DNA from: a bacterium
GTDB lineage: Bacteria > Planctomycetota > J058 > JACQDU01
Direction: 5' to 3'
NCBI GenBank assembly: GCA_016200955.1
Contig: JACQDU010000604.1
Span: 1-5,199, forward strand
DNA length: 5,199 nucleotides
Shown here: piece after piece, positions 1 to 5,199 of the stretch
Position numbering within the stretch: position 1 is the stretch's first letter
Layout of the letters: each line of letters opens with the position of its first letter
Translations under genes and position numbers: made by a program
Notes under the pieces: generated by a model
Database searches by the model: none
What the model saw: only the letters and a program-made list of their open reading frames with translations
What the model was told of the DNA's origin: nothing

Positions 1-2879
1 ACATCATGTTCACCAAGAACGGCATGGTGAAGGTGATGGACTTCGGCCTCGCCAAGCAGGTCCAGGCCGCGACGAAGGTCTCGATCACGGGACAGATCGT
101 CGGGACGCCGTTCTTCATGTCGCCCGAGCAGGCGGGCGGGAAGACGACCGACGCTCGCAGCGACATCTACTCGCTCGGCGTCACTTACTACTACCTCCTC
201 ACGGGAGTGAAGCCGTTCAACGGGAAGAACCTCCAGGAGATCTTCCTCAAGCACTTCTTCTACACGCCCGAGTCGCCCAAGATCTACACGCCGGAGCTCC
301 CCGAGGACGTGTGCGAGGTGATCCGGCGCTGCCTCAAGAAGAAGAAGAAGGAGCGCTACCAGAGCGCCGCGCAGCTCGCCCGCGACCTCCGGATCATCCT
401 GGGAGAAGAGCCCGGCGCGCTCTCGTCGCCCTCCGTCTTCGAGAAGGAGCGCGACGACGAGCCGTCCGCCTCGAGCCCCGACTTCCCGGCCAAGGCCGCC
501 TTTCCGTCGGATCCGGCCATGGCTCCCGCCGGGGCGGAGGCGACCCAGCGCTCGGTGCTCACTCCCGAGCAGCAAGAGGCGGCGGACCTGGCGGCGGCGC
601 AGGCGGAGATCGGCGCCGCCGAGGAAGCATCGAGCACGCTCCGCGTGACCGACAAGGGCGACGGCGGCGCTCCTCCCGCGGACGGCGGCGCGGCCGCTCC
701 TCCGGTGGAGCCCGAGGCGCCCACGGGGCCCCTCCACCGCCGAGGAGGGCGCGTCGCGCTCGACCAGGTCGCCGCCGCCTCGCTCGTCTTCACGAAGGGG
801 CAACAGCCCTCGGCGGCTCCCGCGGCCGAGACGGCCGAGCCGGGAGCGCCGCTCCACCGGCGCAACCGCGTCGCGCTCGACCAGGTCGCGGGCGCCTCCA
901 TGGTGTTCTCGGGGAAGAAGCCCGCGCCCCAGGAGGCCCAGGCGCCCTCCGAGGCCGGCGTCGACACCATGCAGGAGCCGGCGCAAGAGGAGCAGGACGA
1001 CATCGCCGTGACTCCCACGGCCGTCGCCGAAGCGGCCGCCGTCGACGAGAAGCAGGCTCCCCCGGCCAAGGGCTCCAAGGTCGGCGCGATCGTCGCCGTC
1101 GTCATCGTCGTCGTGATCGTCCTCGCCGTGGGCATCTTCCAGATGAGCGCCCGCTCCCGCCTGAAGAAGCTCCAGGCGAGGTTCGCGGAGCTCGAGAAGG
1201 CCCCTCGACCCGCCTCCACCGACGGGGTGGGCTGGGCGAAGGTCGTGGCCGACTACACGGCGCTCAACGGGGACCTCTCGTCGGGCTTCGGCGGCACGCT
1301 GGCAGCCTCGGACGCGAAGGCGCTCGCGGACAGGTGCGAGCAGCTCGCGATCGAGGCCGAGGATGCGCGGAAGAAGGCCCAGGGCGGCGACGGCCCGATC
1401 GTGGACCCCAACGTCAGGGTGCAGCGAGAGAAGGAGACCAAGCAGTTCGAGGACGCGATCGAGGAGATCAACCGACTCGAAGCGGCGACGGACTGGGGCC
1501 GCGCCGCGGCGAAGGCGATGGAGCTCGATCCTCTCGGCAGGAAGCTCGGGCCGCAGTACGCGGAGCGCGTCCAGATCTCCGTCCACGTGATCTCGACCCC
1601 GGGCGGCGCGAAGGTCTTCGACGTGACCGAGCACGGAGGCGACCAGGCGGTCCTCCTCGGGGAGACGCCGAAGGCGCCGGGCACTCCCCTCTGGTTCCAC
1701 GCCCGCGCGAACAAGAAGCTCAAGCTCGAGATCCGAAAGCCCCGCTTCAAGACGGAGACCTGGGAGCAGACGGTCGACGACTACGTCAAGTTCGGGCGAG
1801 CCCTCCCTCGAGAGGTGCGCCACCAGTTCGAGCTGGGAGAGACGTCTCCTCTCCGCATCTTCAACAACCCCGCGGTCCGCGAGAAGCTCCGCGTCGCGTC
1901 TCCTCTCGTGATCGACACCCAGCAGTTCTACTTCATCGGGCACGACGCCAAGATGAGGTCGCTCGACAAGAGCACGGGCCGCTCGCGGTGGAACGACGCG
2001 ATCCCGATCGGCGAGTACGGCGACCCTCTCCCGGGCCCCGACGTCCTCCGCGGCCTGGGAGCGATCGTGACCGTCGCTCCCGACGGCTGGGTGCGGGCGC
2101 ACGAGGCGCAGCAAGGGAGCGTCGTCTGGAGCATGAACGTCGGCTCTCCGATCAAGGTGGGCGCGCGCATCGACGCCGGTCTCGGAACGGTCGTGGTCGG
2201 GACGCAGGACGGGGAAGTCGTCCTCCTCGACGCGGCGCGCGGCGGCGCCGTGATCTGGCGCAAGCAGACCGATGCCGCGATCGTGACGCGCCCGCAGATC
2301 CAGGGAGACCGCGTCTACGCCGCCTCCCGCGACGACAAGCTACGAGTCTTCGACAAGAAGGACGGCACGCTCGTGGCCGTCTACGACGCCCAGGAGGAGA
2401 TCTGCATCGGGCCGATCCTCCAGGGGAGCACGGTCTACCTCGGAACGAAGATCGGCCGCGTCCACGCGCTCGCCGTCTCCGATCCGACGAAGGCGCTGTT
2501 CACGACGGCTCCCGTGGGCTCGCCGATCGTCGACCTCGTGCCTCTCCGCGAGACCGTCTACTACGCGACGGCGAACGACGTGCGCGCGGTCGCCGCCGGA
2601 GCCGCGGGAGGAAACGCGGTCTTCTCCCCCCAGCGCCCGGAGCTCAAGGCGAACGCGAGCGTCGTCGGGATCGCTCCCATGCACGACACGTTCGCGGTCG
2701 TGACCTCGACCGGCAGGATCGAGGCGCGCAACCCGAAGACGGGCGAGCTCGCCTGGTCGCACCAGATCACGGACAAGCAAGGCGGGGCGGTCTCGGTCAT
2801 CGTCCCTCCCGTCGCGGACGGCGAGGACCTCTACGTCGTCACGAAGGACGGCGAAGTCTTCGTCCTCGCCGCGGATTGA
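1..2879 (+). CDS. Membrane Ser/Thr protein kinase (PknB type) with PEGA-like domain and C-terminal beta-propeller; 5' end outside window
   Basis: The gene runs in from the left: bases 1-5 read as the end of Asn plus Ile before the first visible Met at base 6, matching the kinase catalytic loop (HRDxKPxNIM). The N-lobe and catalytic Asp are therefore missing from view. Numbering from that Met, the visible C-lobe has DFG (12-14), an activation segment with T23, S26 and T28, the GTPFFMSPE block (33-41), subdomain IX Asp53/Gly58 and the subdomain XI Arg117; it ends near residue 134. Residues 136-355 are an Ala/Pro/Glu-rich linker with a duplicated motif. Residues 359-378 form a strongly hydrophobic helix (the only one), followed by charged helical stretches (382-399 and about 470-507). 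A PEGA-like domain (about 524-612, with STPGGAKV and LGETP) precedes about seven PQQ/WD-like repeats plus a closing half-repeat (629-957). Inferred topology: kinase in the cytoplasm, PEGA and propeller outside the membrane as the likely sensor. The substrate and signal cannot be told. Stop is TGA at 2877-2879. Confidence 0.93.
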   Translation, partial: IMFTKNGMVKVMDFGLAKQVQAATKVSITGQIVGTPFFMSPEQAGGKTTDARSDIYSLGVTYYYLLTGVKPFNGKNLQEIFLKHFFYTPESPKIYTPELPEDVCEVIRRCLKKKKKERYQSAAQLARDLRIILGEEPGALSSPSVFEKERDDEPSASSPDFPAKAAFPSDPAMAPAGAEATQRSVLTPEQQEAADLAAAQAEIGAAEEASSTLRVTDKGDGGAPPADGGAAAPPVEPEAPTGPLHRRGGRVALDQVAAASLVFTKGQQPSAAPAAETAEPGAPLHRRNRVALDQVAGASMVFSGKKPAPQEAQAPSEAGVDTMQEPAQEEQDDIAVTPTAVAEAAAVDEKQAPPAKGSKVGAIVAVVIVVVIVLAVGIFQMSARSRLKKLQARFAELEKAPRPASTDGVGWAKVVADYTALNGDLSSGFGGTLAASDAKALADRCEQLAIEAEDARKKAQGGDGPIVDPNVRVQREKETKQFEDAIEEINRLEAATDWGRAAAKAMELDPLGRKLGPQYAERVQISVHVISTPGGAKVFDVTEHGGDQAVLLGETPKAPGTPLWFHARANKKLKLEIRKPRFKTETWEQTVDDYVKFGRALPREVRHQFELGETSPLRIFNNPAVREKLRVASPLVIDTQQFYFIGHDAKMRSLDKSTGRSRWNDAIPIGEYGDPLPGPDVLRGLGAIVTVAPDGWVRAHEAQQGSVVWSMNVGSPIKVGARIDAGLGTVVVGTQDGEVVLLDAARGGAVIWRKQTDAAIVTRPQIQGDRVYAASRDDKLRVFDKKDGTLVAVYDAQEEICIGPILQGSTVYLGTKIGRVHALAVSDPTKALFTTAPVGSPIVDLVPLRETVYYATANDVRAVAAGAAGGNAVFSPQRPELKANASVVGIAPMHDTFAVVTSTGRIEARNPKTGELAWSHQITDKQGGAVSVIVPPVADGEDLYVVTKDGEVFVLAAD
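729..908 (+). repeat. Duplicated ~20-residue motif in the kinase linker (PLHRR-x-RVALDQVA-x-AS-x-VF)
   Basis: Two in-frame copies lie at 729-791 and 849-908 (residues 242-262 and 282-301 of the visible kinase). Both read PLHRR, then RVALDQVA, then AS-x-VF; copy one has GG where copy two has a single N. The DNA is identical over 23 bases (750-772 and 867-889). The rest of the linker is low-complexity Ala/Pro/Glu sequence, so two well-kept copies stand out as a probable short linear motif on the cytoplasmic side of the membrane. Its function is unknown. Ser in the AS-x-VF part could be a phosphosite, but that is speculation. Confidence 0.85.
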
Positions 2880-2908
2880 TCCCGGGCGGGCTTCTCCTCC
2901 TCTTGCCA

Positions 2909-2937
2909 TGGACGAGGGTCGCTCTTTTCCGTTAAAT
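2909..2937 (+). promoter_or_regulatory. Weak candidate sigma70-type promoter for ssb
   Basis: TGGACG at 2909-2914 (4 of 6 matches to TTGACA) and TTAAAT at 2932-2937 (4 of 6 to TATAAT) are separated by 17 bases, the usual spacing. The TTAAAT lies in the most AT-rich spot of this otherwise GC-rich gap, and initiation would fall about 14 bases before the ssb start. A better -35 match, TTGCCA at 2903-2908, is 23 bases from the same -10, which is too far. The promoter code of the host is unknown, so this is only a candidate. Confidence 0.3.
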
Positions 2938-2946
2938 GAGCGGCTC

Positions 2947-2950
2947 GGAG
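2947..2950 (+). promoter_or_regulatory. Ribosome binding site for ssb
   Basis: GGAG ends seven bases before the GTG at 2958. It decides the start: the ATG at 2936 is in a different frame, and the GTG opens directly onto the conserved SSB N-terminus (MNLNKVYLLG). Confidence 0.7.
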
Positions 2951-2957
2951 CGAAGCC

Positions 2958-3602
2958 GTGAACCTGAACAAGGTCTATCTCCTCGGAACTCTCACGCGAG
3001 ACCCCGAGGTCCGCGAGACGCACTCGGGCCAGTCGGTCGCTCGCGTGACCGTGGCCGTGTCGCGCGACTACTTCTCGAAGGAGCGGAACGCTCGCGTGCG
3101 CGAGACGGACGCGATCGAGGTCCAGGCGTGGGGGCGCTCGGGCGAGCTCCTCGCACAGCAGGTCCGGCGCGGCTCGCCGATCTTCGTCGAGGGGCGTCTC
3201 AAGCTCGCCACGTGGGAGACGACCGAAGGAGAGCTCGCCGAGGGAGAGATCGGCGCCGGCGCTCCGATCGTCGCGGGCGCTCCCGGCGTGCCGGGCGCTC
3301 CCGGGACGTCGGGGCGAAGGAAGCGGCGCCGCCGGCGAGGGCCTCGCCGCGACGGCCTCCCTCCCGGACCTGCCGCGCCGGTTACGCAAGAGGAACGAGC
3401 GGCCTTCGCCGCCGGAATCACGGAAGCGCCCGCGGCTCCCTCCCAGGGAGAAGCCGCTCCCGCTCCCTCAGGCGAGGCGAGCGCGGCTCCTCCGGCGCCG
3501 CCGCCTCCCGCGCCGCCGCTTCCTCCTCCGCCTCCTCCCGCGCCGCCGATCGAGCGGAAGCCGGTGCCGAACGTCTCCCTGAAAGAAGACATGCCGTTCT
3601 AG
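2958..3602 (+). CDS. ssb: Single-stranded DNA-binding protein, OB-fold with atypical core end and long disordered tail
   Basis: The 214-residue product binds single-stranded DNA during replication, recombination and repair, and recruits partner proteins through its C-terminal tip. Start is GTG. The OB-fold signature is clear: NKVYLLGTLTRDPEVR (4-19), AVSRDY (33-38), the DAIEVQAWGRSGELLAQQVRRGSPIFVEGRLKL-type block (51-83) and TW (85-86). The C-terminus ends EDMPF, the acidic/aromatic tip (DDDIPF in E. coli) that docks partner proteins. In usual SSBs the block after VEGRL..W continues with a charged turn and a last strand (like RYTTEVVV). Here it is followed by GELAEGEIGAGAPIV, Gly/Ala/Pro triplets (about 101-119), an Arg-rich patch (120-131) and an Ala/Pro linker with six consecutive prolines (189-194). 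Neither of the other two forward frames restores the missing strand, so a simple frameshift does not explain it. The length is within the family's range because of the long tail. It is not beside rpsF/rpsR, a common ssb context. Confidence 0.95.
   Translation: MNLNKVYLLGTLTRDPEVRETHSGQSVARVTVAVSRDYFSKERNARVRETDAIEVQAWGRSGELLAQQVRRGSPIFVEGRLKLATWETTEGELAEGEIGAGAPIVAGAPGVPGAPGTSGRRKRRRRRGPRRDGLPPGPAAPVTQEERAAFAAGITEAPAAPSQGEAAPAPSGEASAAPPAPPPPAPPLPPPPPPAPPIERKPVPNVSLKEDMPF
3274..3304 (+). repeat. Short direct repeat coding Gly-Ala-Pro triplets in ssb
   Basis: A 13-base unit (CGGGCGCTCCCGG) occurs at 3274-3286 and again at 3292-3304, an 18-base period that encodes GAPGVP then GAPGTS. The unit between them also forms CCCGG-CGTG-CCGGG (3282-3295), a small GC hairpin. 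This repeat sits exactly where the final OB-fold strand would be expected. It may reflect slippage expansion of a linker. Confidence 0.7.
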
Positions 3603-3726
3603 GTCGCAAGACCGCAGAGACGACCTTGCCGACCCTCGCGCAGTTCGCGGAGCGCGCAGCGCGGAGCGAGAATCATCCGCGCGAGACGTCGAAACCGCCT
3701 TCTCTGGCAAGAGGCGAAACGTCCAT

Positions 3727-3732
3727 GGGAGA
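3727..3732 (+). promoter_or_regulatory. Ribosome binding site for tyrS
   Basis: GGGAGA lies six bases before the GTG at 3739. It supports that GTG as the start, which gives an N-terminus (MSLDEEIARIKRGTEKI) typical of TyrRS of this class. The ATG at 3725 is out of frame. Confidence 0.7.
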
Positions 3733-3738
3733 ACGCTC

Positions 3739-4962
3739 GTGAGCCTCGACGAGGAGATCGCGCGGATCAAGCGCGGCACCGAGAAGATCATCCAGGAAGA
3801 CGAGCTGCGCGAGCGCCTCACGCGAGCGCGCGCGGAGAAGCGGCAGCTCCGCGTGAAGCTCGGGATCGACCCGACGGCCTCGGACATTCACCTCGGCTTC
3901 GCCGTCGTGCTCAGGATGCTCCGGCGCTTCCAGGACCTCGGGCACAAGGCGGTGCTCATCATCGGCAACTACACGGCGCTCGTCGGAGATCCTTCCGGGA
4001 AGTCCACGACGCGGCCGATCCTCCGGGAAGAGGACGTCGAGCGCAACCTCCAGACCTATCTCCAGCAGATCGGCCGGATCCTCATCACCGATCCGGGCTC
4101 CGGGCTGTTCGAGGTCACGAGGAACGGCGAGTGGTTCTCCAGGATGTCCTTCCTCGACGTGATCTCCCTCGCGAGCAAGTACTCGGTCTGGCGTCTCCTC
4201 GAGCGGAACGACTTCTCGAACCGGCAGAAGTCGCAGGAGCCGCTCTACCTCCACGAGATGATCTACCCGCTCATGCAGGGCTGGGACTCGGTCATGGTCC
4301 GGGCCGACATCGAGCTCGGAGGGACCGACCAGGAGTTCAACCTCCTCGTCGGGCGCGATCTCCAGGAGCGAGAGAGGCCGCCGCAGCCGCGCCAGATCTG
4401 CATCATGACGCCGATCGTCGAAGGGACCGACGGCGTCAAGAAGATGTCGAAGAGCCTCGGGAACTACATAGGAATCGCCGAACCGCCCTACGAGCAGATG
4501 AAGAAGACCATGCAGGTCCCCGACGCGATCATGGAGCGCTGGTTCCGCTTCTTCACCGACGTCCCCGAGGACGAGTACAACGCCCTCCTCGCGCCGGGAG
4601 TGAACCCGCGGGACGCCAAGCTGCGCCTGGGCCGCGGGATCATCGAGCTCTACCACGGAGCCGACGCCGCGCACGCCGCCGAGGACCGATGGAAGCGCGA
4701 GATCGGCGGCGGCGGCGGCGCTCTTCCGGAGGACATCGAGGAGAAGAAGGTCGAGCCGGGCCGAAAGTACCCGATCGTCGAGCTGCTGACGAAGGTCACC
4801 GGCTTCTGCTCGTCGAACGGCGAAGCGCGCCGGCTCATCGAGGGCGGCGGCGTCTCGCTCGACGAGCGGCGCATCGACGACGTGAAGGCCGAGCTCGTCT
4901 TCCGGGGCGGCGAGGTCCTTCGAGCCGGGAAGAAGAAGTACGCGAGACTGGTGACCGGTTAG
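3739..4962 (+). CDS. tyrS: Tyrosyl-tRNA synthetase, TyrZ/TyrS2-like class, complete
   Basis: The 407-residue class Ic synthetase activates tyrosine with ATP and charges tRNA-Tyr in the cytoplasm. Visible motifs are KLGIDPTASD (40-49), the HIGH-equivalent HLGF (51-54), GDPSGK (83-88), the tyrosine-pocket set Y176/Q180/D183 (YPLMQGWD), GGTDQ (194-198) and KMSKS (235-239). A C-terminal S4-like RNA-binding domain covers about 344-405 (with SSNGEARRLIEGGGVSLDE). The pattern RRFQDLGH...IIGNYTALVGDPSGK and the C-terminal S4 fit the bacterial type-2 family seen in Thermus, whose length is usually about 400-430; this one is slightly short in the linker at 315-343, which has a run of five glycines (323-327). 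The oddity is Phe54, where this motif normally has a second His or Asn. All other catalytic landmarks are present, so the enzyme is probably active. Start is GTG with a good Shine-Dalgarno site. The next gene begins 13 bases after the stop. Confidence 0.98.
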   Translation: MSLDEEIARIKRGTEKIIQEDELRERLTRARAEKRQLRVKLGIDPTASDIHLGFAVVLRMLRRFQDLGHKAVLIIGNYTALVGDPSGKSTTRPILREEDVERNLQTYLQQIGRILITDPGSGLFEVTRNGEWFSRMSFLDVISLASKYSVWRLLERNDFSNRQKSQEPLYLHEMIYPLMQGWDSVMVRADIELGGTDQEFNLLVGRDLQERERPPQPRQICIMTPIVEGTDGVKKMSKSLGNYIGIAEPPYEQMKKTMQVPDAIMERWFRFFTDVPEDEYNALLAPGVNPRDAKLRLGRGIIELYHGADAAHAAEDRWKREIGGGGGALPEDIEEKKVEPGRKYPIVELLTKVTGFCSSNGEARRLIEGGGVSLDERRIDDVKAELVFRGGEVLRAGKKKYARLVTG

Positions 4963-4965
4963 GTC

Positions 4966-4972
4966 GAGGGAG
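4966..4972 (+). promoter_or_regulatory. Ribosome binding site for the Fos-like gene
   Basis: GAGGGAG lies three bases before the ATG at 4976, or six if GAGG is the paired part. It supports translation from that ATG in the short gap after tyrS. Confidence 0.65.
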
Positions 4973-4975
4973 CCC

Positions 4976-5199
4976 ATGATCACCGGCCTCAACCACGTCA
5001 CCCTCTCCGTGAGGGACGCCGCCGAGTCCTTCGCGTTCTACAGGGACGTGCTCGGCCTCGAGCCCGTCGCGCGGTGGCCGAAGGGCTCCTACTTCCGAGC
5101 GGGGAGCTTCTGGATCGCTCTCGTGCTCGACGAGAACGCGAGGCGAGAGAAGCTCCCCGAGTACACGCACGTCGCGTTCTCCGTCTCTCCCGCCGACTT
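4976..5199 (+). CDS. VOC-family metalloenzyme resembling fosfomycin-resistance protein FosA; 3' end outside window
   Basis: The first 74 codons are visible, about half of a family member of ~135 residues. The N-terminus MITGLNHVTLSVRD matches the FosA/FosX/FosB opening (G-L-N/S-H-x-T-L-x-V). It is followed by FAFYRDVLGLEP (19-30), GSYFRAGSFWIAL (37-49) and EYTHVAFSV (62-70). His7 and His65 stand where FosA has its first two metal-ligand histidines, and Thr9 and Trp46 also match FosA positions. FosA-type enzymes open the epoxide of fosfomycin with glutathione in the cytoplasm; FosB uses bacillithiol and FosX uses water. The third ligand (Glu) and the potassium- and phosphonate-binding residues lie beyond the window, so resistance cannot be claimed. 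It could instead be a glyoxalase-like or other VOC enzyme. It starts 13 bases after tyrS with its own Shine-Dalgarno site, suggesting co-transcription. Confidence 0.85.
   Translation, partial: MITGLNHVTLSVRDAAESFAFYRDVLGLEPVARWPKGSYFRAGSFWIALVLDENARREKLPEYTHVAFSVSPAD

Noticed and set aside
2880..2908. Possible terminator after the kinase (CCCGGGCGGG then a pyrimidine-rich stretch)
   Set aside because: No stable stem with a following T-run can be drawn.
2340..3389. Long antisense open frame across the kinase end and ssb
   Set aside because: It spans two real genes and an intergenic gap, is Arg/Asp-rich low-complexity sequence, and is the usual antisense shadow of GC-rich coding DNA.
3602..3626. 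Small inverted repeats after the ssb stop: GGTC-GCAA-GACC (3602-3613), and AGGTCG (3601-3606) with CGACCT (3621-3626)
   Set aside because: Stems are only 4-6 bases, overlap each other and have no T-tract, so an intrinsic terminator is not supported.
3688..3700. A string resembling the T-box core (…GAAACCGCC…) upstream of tyrS
   Set aside because: It lacks the UGG part of the consensus. There is no specifier stem-loop, terminator or antiterminator in the 136-base gap, and the match is short enough to be chance.
3685..3723. Paired short arms (GACGT/ACGTC and CGCCT/AGGCG) just upstream of the tyrS ribosome binding site
   Set aside because: The arms are five bases each with gaps between them. 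In GC-rich sequence this is expected by chance, and no riboswitch family is recognised.
2936..3742. Forward open frame starting at ATG 2936 and overlapping ssb
   Set aside because: The product is Arg/Ser/Gly-rich with no domain; ssb in another frame is unambiguous.
3673..5001. Long antisense open frame covering tyrS
   Set aside because: It mirrors the confirmed tyrS codons, has shadow-like composition and shows no recognisable domain.

Overview
The window is GC-rich (roughly two-thirds G+C by eye, with strong G/C preference at third codon positions). It reads as one bacterial chromosomal segment with four genes, all on the + strand. Both end genes are cut by the window edges. The lineage cannot be fixed from this sequence. 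A large membrane-anchored Ser/Thr kinase with a beta-propeller sensor, high GC and an SSB that is not beside rpsF/rpsR would suit a GC-rich environmental phylum such as Planctomycetota, Myxococcota, Acidobacteriota or a related uncultured group; this is inference.

Layout: (1) 1-2879 is the C-terminal ~960 residues of a PknB-type Ser/Thr protein kinase. The kinase C-lobe is followed by a low-complexity linker carrying a duplicated peptide motif, one transmembrane helix, a helical segment, a PEGA-like domain and a PQQ/WD-type beta-propeller. (2) 2880-2957 is a short intergenic region with a weak promoter candidate and a Shine-Dalgarno site. (3) 2958-3602 is a single-stranded DNA-binding protein (ssb) with a normal N-terminal OB-fold and a normal acidic tip (EDMPF). 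Between them, the expected last OB strand is replaced by a Gly/Pro repeat, an Arg-rich patch and a polyproline tail. (4) 3603-3738 is a 136-base spacer with no convincing promoter, terminator or T-box. (5) 3739-4962 is a complete tyrosyl-tRNA synthetase of the shorter-insert (TyrZ/TyrS2-like) class, with HLGF in place of HIGH. (6) 4976-5199 is the N-terminal 74 codons of a vicinal-oxygen-chelate (VOC) protein that closely resembles the fosfomycin-modifying FosA family. It starts 13 bases after the tyrS stop, so it is probably co-transcribed with tyrS.

The genes do not form an obvious single pathway: signalling, DNA maintenance, translation and a small detoxification-type enzyme. No mobile element, CRISPR array, tRNA or rRNA was seen. 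The points most worth checking are the altered SSB core, the duplicated motif in the kinase linker, the Fos-like gene behind tyrS and the HLGF signature.
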